Part shown: piece after piece, positions 58,506 to 64,000 of the stretch
Position numbering within the stretch: position 1 is the first letter of the stretch
How the letters are laid out: every line of letters begins with the position of its first letter
Source of the DNA: Alloalcanivorax balearicus MACL04
GTDB lineage: Bacteria; Pseudomonadota; Gammaproteobacteria; Pseudomonadales; Alcanivoracaceae
DNA length: 64,000 bases
Reading direction: 5' to 3'
NCBI RefSeq assembly: GCF_025532145.1
Contig: NZ_ARXS01000003.1
Coordinates: forward strand, 62,001 to 126,000
Position numbers and translations under genes: made by a program
The notes under the pieces: generated by a model
The model's input: the letters and a program-made list of their open reading frames with translations, nothing else
The model's database searches: none
Told to the model about the DNA's origin: nothing

Positions 58506-61382
58506 TTATTGGCACGCCTCGCAGTCCGGGTCGTCGATGGAGCAGGCCTGCGGCACATCCGCCGCCTTGTCGAATTGGGCCGGCTCCTCCGCCACGGCGG
58601 ATACCCGGTTGAGCTTGTTGTCATTGACCGTGGACTTCTCGGTCTGGGTGGCGCCGATGGCACGCAGGTAATAGGTGGTTTTCAGACCCAGCAGCCACGC
58701 CATTTTGTAAGTCACATCCAGTTTCTTGCCGTTGGCCTCGGCGATGTACAGGTTCAGGGACTGGGCCTGATCGATCCACTTCTGGCGGCGACTGGCAGAT
58801 TCCACCAGCCAGCGCGGCTCCACCTCGAAGGCGGTGCGGAAGCGTTCCTTCAAATCCGCCGGCACCCGCTCGATCGGCTGCACGGAACCGTCGTAGTACT
58901 TGAGGTCGTTGACCATCACGTTATCCCACAGACCGCGTTCCTTGAGCGCGTTCACCAGGTACGGGTTGACCACGGTGAATTCGCCGGACAGGTTCGATTT
59001 CACGTACAGATTCTGGTACGTGGGCTCGATGGACTGGGACACGCCAGTGATGTTGGCGATGGTGGCGGTGGGCGCGATCGCCATCACGTTGGAGTTGCGC
59101 ATGCCCTTGCGTGCTCTTTCGCGCACGCTGTCCCAATCCAGGGTCTGGCTGCGATCCACCTTGCAGTAGTCCTCGCCACGCTGTTTCACCAGGATGTCGA
59201 TGGAGTCGATCGGCAGCACCCCCTGGCTCCACAGGGAACCGTCGAAGGTCTGGTAGGCGCCGCGCTCCTCGGCCAGATCGGCGGAAGCCTGGATCGCGTA
59301 GTAGCTGACCGCTTCCATGGACTGGTCGGCGAACGCCACCGCGTCGGAAGAAGCGTAGCTGATGCCCTGTTTATACAACGCGTCCTGGAAGCCCATGATG
59401 CCCAGGCCCACCGGGCGGTGCTTCAGGTTGGAGTTTTCCGCCTGAGGCACGCTGTAGTAGTTGATGTCGATCACGTTATCCAGCATGCGCACGGCGGTTT
59501 TCACGGTGCGTGCCAGTTTTTCCCGGTCCAGGCCGTTGTCGCCGATGTGCTGGGCCAGGTTCACGGAACCCAGGTTACACACCGCGATTTCCTCGCGGTT
59601 GGTGTTCAGGGTGATCTCGGTGCACAGGTTGGAGGAGTGCACCACGCCCACGTGCTGCTGCGGGCTGCGCAGGTTGCACGGATCCTTGAAGGTGAACCAG
59701 GGGTGGCCGGTCTCGAACAGCATGGAGAGCATCTTGCGCCACAGGTTGATGGCCGGCAGCCGCTTGTAGTGCTTGATGCGGCCGTCACGGGTCATTTCCT
59801 CGTATTCGTTGTAGCGTTGCTCGAACGCTTCACCGTAGAGATCGTGCAGGTCCGGCGCGTCGTTGGGGCTGAACAGGGTCCACTCCTGCTCGTTCACCAC
59901 CCGCTTCATGAACAGATCCGGGATCCAGTTGGCGGAGTTCATGTCGTGGGTACGGCGGCGGTCGTCACCGGTGTTCTTGCGCAGCTCGAGGAATTCCTCG
60001 ATGTCCATGTGCCAGGTTTCCAGGTAGGCGCAGACCGCGCCTTTGCGCTTGCCGCCCTGGTTCACCGCCACCGCGGTGTCGTTGACCACTTTCAGGAACG
60101 GCACCACGCCCTGGGATTTGCCGTTGGTGCCCTTGATGTAGGAACCCAGCGCCCGCACCGGGGTCCAGTCGTTGCCCAGGCCGCCAGCGAATTTGCTCAG
60201 CATGGCGTTGTCGTGGATGGCGCTGTAAATGCCGGACAGATCATCGGGCACCGTGGTCAGGTAGCAGCTGGAGAGCTGCGGACGCAGGGTGCCGGCGTTG
60301 AACAGGGTCGGCGTGGAGCTCATGTAATCGAAGCTGGACAGCAGATTGTAGAACTCGATGGCGCGCTCTTCACGGTTGTCCTCGCGGATCGCCAGCCCCA
60401 TGGCCACGCGCATGAAGAAGCATTGCGGCAGCTCGATGCGGGTGTCGTTATGGTGGATGAAGTAGCGATCGTACAGGGTTTGCAGGCCCAGGTAGGAGAA
60501 CTGCAGGTCGCGTTCGCCGTTCAGCGCGGCGCCCAGTTTTTCCAGGTCGAAGTCCGCCAGTTCCGGGTTCAGCAGCTCGCACTCGATGCCTTTATGCACG
60601 TAAGCGGCCAGGGTGCGGCTGTACAGTTCCTGCATTTCTTCCTGGTTGGCACGCTCGGCCACGTCCAGGTATTGCAACGCTTCGGCACGGATCTTGTCCA
60701 GCAGCAGGCGGGCGGTGACCAGGGAGTAGTTCGGTTCCACCTCGATCAGGGTGCGGGCGGTGATCACCATGGAGGTGTTCACGTCCTTGATGGAGACGCC
60801 GTCGTACAGGTTCTTGACGGTCTCGGCGATGATCTTGTCGGCGTCCACGTAATCCAGGCCGCGGCAGGCCTCGCGGATCAGGTGTTCCAGGCGGCCCATG
60901 TCCAGCGGCGCGCGGCTGCCGTCTTCCATGGTCACGGCCAGATCCACCTGGTGGGTGGGCTCGGGGAACTGGCTGTCGCGCTCGGCGCGCTTGCGCGCCT
61001 GCTGCTCACGGTAGAGGACGTAATCCCGCGCCACTTTGTGTTCGCCGCCGCGCATCAGCGCCAGCTCCACCTGATCCTGGATTTCCTCAATGTGGATGGT
61101 GCCACCGGAGGGCATCCGGCGCTTGAAAATGGCACTGACCTGCTCGGTAAGCCGGGCGACGGTGTCGTGGATGCGCGAGGAAGCCGCGGCGGTACCGCCT
61201 TCCACGGCCAGGAAGGCCTTGGTTATGGCGACGGTGATTTTGTCGTCATCGTAGGGAACCACCTTGCCGTTGCGTTTGATCACGCGCAACTGGCCCGGGG
61301 CGGTAGTGGATACGCCTGCGTCCTCGATGTCGATCGCATCGCGGTCGTCGGGTTGCGAGTCGCGATTCATCTCCGTTTGCAT
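58506..61382 (-). CDS. nrdA: Class Ia ribonucleotide reductase alpha subunit NrdA, two ATP-cones
   Basis: A 958-residue R1 protein. Two ATP-cone regulatory domains lie at the N-terminus: LRVIKRNGKVVPYDDDKITV (about residue 32) and VTMEDGSRAPLDMGRLEHLI (about residue 152). This is the Pseudomonas-type arrangement, in which dATP inhibition works through one cone. Catalytic residues follow: the first cysteine in LSSCYLTTVPDD, the thiyl-radical cysteine in SSNLCTEITLNT, and the partner in VCNLGSVNLAQH. The C-terminal redox pair is in DPDCEACQ. It reduces ribonucleoside diphosphates. The upstream region holds NrdR-box-like palindromes and a DnaA box. Confidence 0.95.
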   Translation of the reverse strand: MQTEMNRDSQPDDRDAIDIEDAGVSTTAPGQLRVIKRNGKVVPYDDDKITVAITKAFLAVEGGTAAASSRIHDTVARLTEQVSAIFKRRMPSGGTIHIEEIQDQVELALMRGGEHKVARDYVLYREQQARKRAERDSQFPEPTHQVDLAVTMEDGSRAPLDMGRLEHLIREACRGLDYVDADKIIAETVKNLYDGVSIKDVNTSMVITARTLIEVEPNYSLVTARLLLDKIRAEALQYLDVAERANQEEMQELYSRTLAAYVHKGIECELLNPELADFDLEKLGAALNGERDLQFSYLGLQTLYDRYFIHHNDTRIELPQCFFMRVAMGLAIREDNREERAIEFYNLLSSFDYMSSTPTLFNAGTLRPQLSSCYLTTVPDDLSGIYSAIHDNAMLSKFAGGLGNDWTPVRALGSYIKGTNGKSQGVVPFLKVVNDTAVAVNQGGKRKGAVCAYLETWHMDIEEFLELRKNTGDDRRRTHDMNSANWIPDLFMKRVVNEQEWTLFSPNDAPDLHDLYGEAFEQRYNEYEEMTRDGRIKHYKRLPAINLWRKMLSMLFETGHPWFTFKDPCNLRSPQQHVGVVHSSNLCTEITLNTNREEIAVCNLGSVNLAQHIGDNGLDREKLARTVKTAVRMLDNVIDINYYSVPQAENSNLKHRPVGLGIMGFQDALYKQGISYASSDAVAFADQSMEAVSYYAIQASADLAEERGAYQTFDGSLWSQGVLPIDSIDILVKQRGEDYCKVDRSQTLDWDSVRERARKGMRNSNVMAIAPTATIANITGVSQSIEPTYQNLYVKSNLSGEFTVVNPYLVNALKERGLWDNVMVNDLKYYDGSVQPIERVPADLKERFRTAFEVEPRWLVESASRRQKWIDQAQSLNLYIAEANGKKLDVTYKMAWLLGLKTTYYLRAIGATQTEKSTVNDNKLNRVSAVAEEPAQFDKAADVPQACSIDDPDCEACQ

Positions 61383-61606
61383 GATGCCCTCTCCGTAAAA
61401 GTATGGTGCGATGCTGTTTAGTGTCCGGCCCGGCTGGCCGGGGCAGCGCCGTTATGGCGCTGCCGTGGTGTCTGGTATGTGTTCTGTCTGGTGTTACGGC
61501 CAGCTACCGCGGGGCTTGCCGCGGCCCTGGTGCCGCTTTCACCGTCTTCTCCCGCTTTATTCTGGGACGTTCCGGTTTATCCGGACTGCGTCGTGGTGCC
61601 TGGATA

Positions 61607-61622
61607 CCACTATATCTTGTGT
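61607..61622. promoter_or_regulatory. NrdR-box-like site 1
   Basis: CCACTATATCTTGTGT matches the NrdR consensus ACACTATATATTGTGT at 13 of 16 positions. It is 225 bp upstream of the nrdA start. Confidence 0.55.
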
Positions 61623-61742
61623 GCCCGGGTGGGGCGGGTACCCAGCGGGAAAAACTGCCGCCGGCCCCGTGGCGCCGGCCTGCCACCGTCTTTCGCTATC
61701 TTCAGCTGTCTCCAAAGAATGGGAGCGGTGACATTTTACAAA

Positions 61743-61758
61743 ACCCAATATATTGGGT
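61743..61758. promoter_or_regulatory. NrdR-box-like site 2 (perfect palindrome)
   Basis: ACCCAATATATTGGGT is the core of an 18-bp perfect palindrome (61742-61759) that matches the NrdR pattern at its AT core. A weaker ACAAGTTATAGT sits 32 bp away (61777-61788), about three helical turns, the spacing typical of NrdR box pairs. Confidence 0.55.
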
Positions 61759-61828
61759 TGCTGGTTCTGATTGGGTACAAGTTATAGTCGAGCGGGCGGA
61801 TTTGCAAGATGCCGGCCTGGGGAAATCC

Positions 61829-61837
61829 TGTGGATAA
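61829..61837. promoter_or_regulatory. DnaA box
   Basis: TGTGGATAA is the exact reverse complement of the consensus DnaA box TTATCCACA. E. coli nrdAB is controlled by DnaA, so a box between nrdA and its regulator sites fits cell-cycle control. One box alone could occur by chance. Confidence 0.55.
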
Positions 61838-61898
61838 TGTGTGAACTTTTGTGAGTCTTTTCCGGCGCCGGAAATGACACTGGTAGTGAAGCGCCGCT

Positions 61899-61914
61899 AT
61901 CCCATATATTGTGT
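61899..61914. promoter_or_regulatory. NrdR-box-like site 3
   Basis: ATCCCATATATTGTGT matches the NrdR consensus at 13 of 16 positions. It is closer to the response-regulator start (143 bp) than to nrdA (517 bp), so its target is unclear. Confidence 0.45.
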
Positions 61915-62056
61915 CATCTTGCCGCCATCGTCATGGTTGCCGCCGCCGGGGTGTATGCGCTAAAAGAAGAATATCGCCACGCCACTGGGGGTGGGGCAGT
62001 TTGTACCGGGGTAACCCGGTCCCTTGTGAACAGAAACGGATAAGGATAACGACGGG

Positions 62057-62779
62057 ATGACAACCGTGCAGGATAACCCGCCGACCATCATGATCGTCGA
62101 GGACGATGACCGCCTCGCCGACCTGACCCGAGAATACCTGGAATCCAACGGCCTCGCCGTTACCGTGGTGCGCGATGGGGAAGACGCGATCCGCCGGATC
62201 CGCGCCGAGCAACCGGATCTGGTGGTACTGGATCTGATGCTGCCGGGGGCGGACGGTCTGACGGTGTGCCGGGAAGTCAGGGGGGCGTACAAAAAGCCAA
62301 TCCTGATGCTGACCGCCCGCACCGACGACATGGATCAGGTACTGGGGCTGGAGATGGGCGCCGACGATTACGTCGCCAAACCGGTCAAGCCGCGGGTATT
62401 GCTGGCGCGGATCCGCGCCCTGCTGCGGCGGGTGGAAACCGACAATGAGCGAGACAACTCACCGGCCCGCCTCGAATTCGGTGCTCTGGTGATCGACAAC
62501 GCCGCCCGCGAAGTGACGCTGAGAGGCGAGTCGGTGGATCTCACCAGCGCCGAATACGATCTGCTCTGGTTGTTGGCCTCCAACGCTGGCACCGTGCTGT
62601 CCCGGGAGACCATCTTCGAGAAACTCCGCGGCATCCAGTACGATGGCCAGGACCGTTCCATCGACGTGCGCATTTCCCGGATCCGCCCGAAAGTCGGCGA
62701 CGACCCGGAAAATCCCAAGCGCATCAAGACCGTGCGTTCCAAGGGCTACCTGTTCGTCAAGGAAATGAGTTCCGGTTGA
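62057..62779 (+). CDS. OmpR-family response regulator, RstA-like
   Basis: A 240-residue regulator. The receiver domain has the acidic pocket in IMIVEDDDRLADL, the phosphoacceptor aspartate in LVVLDLMLPG (about Asp59), Thr/Ala in LMLTARTDD and the lysine in VAKPVKP. The C-terminal winged helix shows LTSAEYDLLWLLASNAGTVL and IDVRISRIRPKVGDDPENPK. It is most like RstA. It forms an operon with the histidine kinase 96 bp downstream. In Pseudomonas aeruginosa a regulator/kinase pair also follows nrdA, so the synteny is conserved. The signal is unknown. Confidence 0.9.
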   Translation: MTTVQDNPPTIMIVEDDDRLADLTREYLESNGLAVTVVRDGEDAIRRIRAEQPDLVVLDLMLPGADGLTVCREVRGAYKKPILMLTARTDDMDQVLGLEMGADDYVAKPVKPRVLLARIRALLRRVETDNERDNSPARLEFGALVIDNAAREVTLRGESVDLTSAEYDLLWLLASNAGTVLSRETIFEKLRGIQYDGQDRSIDVRISRIRPKVGDDPENPKRIKTVRSKGYLFVKEMSSG

Positions 62780-62875
62780 AGACACCGTGCCCGCTTCCCC
62801 GCCGCGCCGTGACCGGCGTCGGCGGCGCGGGCGCGGCTGTTGGCGCCACTTGCCCGGGTTGACCGGAGAGGCCTC

Positions 62876-64000
62876 TTGAACAGCATTTTTGTGCGCATCT
62901 ACGGTGGCATCCTGGTGGCCCTGCTGATCATCGGTGCCGCCACCTATGTCGGCGTTGATCTGATCAATCAGTACCGCGCCGGTCAGTATCGCGAGCGCAT
63001 GGCGGAAGGGACTTTCTTTCTGCTCGGGGAGGGACTGCGGGAGCAATCCGGAGCCGACCGCGCCGAATGGCTGCGGGAGATGAGCCGTCGGCTTGGCGCC
63101 TCCCTGCGGATACACCCGGGGGCGGACCTCAGCCTGACCTACCGGGAGCGGTTGCACCTGGACGAAGGCCGGGTGGTGATCCGAGAACACCGGGAGTCCG
63201 AACGGATCACCGTGCTGTATCACGTTCCCGGCGGGGACGATTATCTGGTTACCAGTCTCGAACGTCTCTCCGAGCAGCAGGCGCGCCTCAAGGCGGTGGC
63301 GCCGGAGCAGCGGGCCCAGTCCCTGGCGCGGCTGGTGCCGTACTTCGGGTTTCCGCTGTCCCTGGCGGAGTGGGGAGAAGTTGGTCTCGACGAGGAACAG
63401 TACCAGCGCCTGGACCGCAACGAGATGGTGCTGCTGCTCACCGACAGCACGCGCCGGGACGCCACCCTCTACCTTTACGTGCCCATCCCACGGGACCACC
63501 GGGTGCTGGTGCTCGGGCCGATGACCCTGTTCGATCCGTTCCCCTGGGAATTACTGGTGATCGCCAGCTTGCTGGCCTTGTGTCTGGTGGCGTTGTCCAC
63601 TTATCTCCAGGTCCGGCCGCTGCAAACCCGACTGCGCCATCTCGAGCGGGCGGTGAAACGGCTCGGCGGCGGCGATCTTACCGCCCACGCCGACGTTCGC
63701 GGCGGCGACTCCATCGGCCAACTGGCCGCCACCTTCAACGGCATGACCGCCCACATCCGCCGGTTGATCCATGCCCAACGGGAGATGACCCGGGCGGTCT
63801 CCCACGAACTGCGCACGCCGGTGGCGCGGCTGCGTTTCGGTCTGGAAATGCTGGCCGACAGCGAATCCGCCGAGGCCCGCCGGGAGCGACTGGATGCCCT
63901 GGACCGGGACATTGACCAGCTGGATCAGTTGATCGATGAGATTCTCACCTATGCGCGGCTGGAACAGGGCACGCCGACCATCGACTTCCAGCCGGTGTAT
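62876..64000 (+). CDS. Sensor histidine kinase, RstB-like (3' end cut by window edge)
   Basis: Reading from TTG 62876 gives 375 uninterrupted codons to the right edge. GGAGAGG precedes the TTG; a GTG at 62891 is an alternative. One membrane helix (about residues 11-28) is followed by a periplasmic sensor of about 195 residues. A second helix (LLVIASLLALCLVALSTYL) and a HAMP linker follow. The phosphoacceptor helix has AVSHELRTPVARLRFGLEML, with histidine at about residue 310. The ATPase domain lies mostly beyond the edge. It should phosphorylate the upstream response regulator. Confidence 0.9.
   Translation, partial: MNSIFVRIYGGILVALLIIGAATYVGVDLINQYRAGQYRERMAEGTFFLLGEGLREQSGADRAEWLREMSRRLGASLRIHPGADLSLTYRERLHLDEGRVVIREHRESERITVLYHVPGGDDYLVTSLERLSEQQARLKAVAPEQRAQSLARLVPYFGFPLSLAEWGEVGLDEEQYQRLDRNEMVLLLTDSTRRDATLYLYVPIPRDHRVLVLGPMTLFDPFPWELLVIASLLALCLVALSTYLQVRPLQTRLRHLERAVKRLGGGDLTAHADVRGGDSIGQLAATFNGMTAHIRRLIHAQREMTRAVSHELRTPVARLRFGLEMLADSESAEARRERLDALDRDIDQLDQLIDEILTYARLEQGTPTIDFQPVY

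Larger units (their letters stand above)
61383..62056. promoter_or_regulatory. nrdA/response-regulator divergent promoter region
   Basis: This 674-bp non-coding region separates nrdA (minus) from the response-regulator gene (plus). It contains three NrdR-box-like sites and one DnaA box, listed separately. Short frames in it have no credible start sites. Near 61570-61680 it is GC-rich with no obvious signal except the first box. Confidence 0.7.

Noticed and set aside
58455-61421. A 988-codon open frame on the plus strand opposite nrdA
   Set aside because: It lies wholly antisense to a fully matched NrdA. Its translation is Val/His/Gln/Gly-rich low-complexity sequence typical of the antisense frame of GC-rich genes.

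Overview
The window looks like chromosomal DNA of a high-GC, aerobic gammaproteobacterium. The gene neighbourhoods (nrdB-nrdA followed by an RstA/RstB-like two-component pair, olsBA, efpL, glpG, yeiH beside a LysR gene) are of Pseudomonas/Alcanivorax type, and the many REP palindromes around TGTGGGAGCTTGCCTGCAAG fit Pseudomonadales. My best guess is Alcanivoracaceae; this is inference, since no rRNA or marker search could be run. I saw no tRNA, rRNA, CRISPR array, prophage or insertion sequence.

Layout. 1-7.5 kb: a catabolic or salvage cluster around a LysR regulator, with a hydantoinase/allantoinase-like amidohydrolase (cut by the left edge), an SDR dehydrogenase, an isochorismatase-fold hydrolase, a deaminase-like amidohydrolase and two NMT1/THI5-type binding proteins. 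It looks like breakdown of a cyclic N-compound of unknown identity. 7.7-9.4 kb: olsB-olsA for ornithine lipids, preceded by a Pho box. 9.4-16 kb: REP cluster, efpL, a lipoprotein aminopeptidase, glpG, then a TatT-DctP-DctQ-DctM TRAP operon. 16-21.8 kb: NYN-domain protein, wrbA, three small exported proteins, yeiH and a divergent LysR gene whose 3' end is frameshifted by a 16-bp tandem duplication. 21.7-27.5 kb: a complete dipeptide/oligopeptide-type ABC operon. 28-32.7 kb: an AP2-like DNA-binding protein, acnA and a TerC-family gene.

32.8-49.2 kb: an orphan branched-chain-type binding protein, then a homoprotocatechuate (3,4-dihydroxyphenylacetate) meta-cleavage locus. One minus-strand operon encodes HpaG1-HpaG2-HpaE-HpaD-HpaF-HpaH-HpaI, a periplasmic metallo-beta-lactamase-fold protein, succinate semialdehyde dehydrogenase and HpaR. 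A divergent HpaA regulator, a MobA-like flavin hydroxylase and a DctPQM TRAP transporter follow. The usual HpaBC hydroxylase and HpaX permease are absent from the locus. The same 16-bp operator (CATTAAT-N2-ATTAATG) lies in the hpaG1 promoter and in the hydroxylase/TRAP promoter region, so uptake, ring hydroxylation and ring cleavage are probably one regulon.

49.2-56.9 kb: a sterol-desaturase-family hydroxylase, an AraC regulator, a CPA2 antiporter, a DinB-fold protein, an SMP-30-type protein, an acetolactate-synthase-like enzyme and a small acidic protein. 57-64 kb: class Ia ribonucleotide reductase, with NrdR-box-like sites and a DnaA box upstream and a long 7-bp-repeat hairpin between nrdA and nrdB, then the two-component pair cut by the right edge. 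A window-wide oddity is a recurring pattern of 13-18-bp tandem duplications in gene leaders and spacers.
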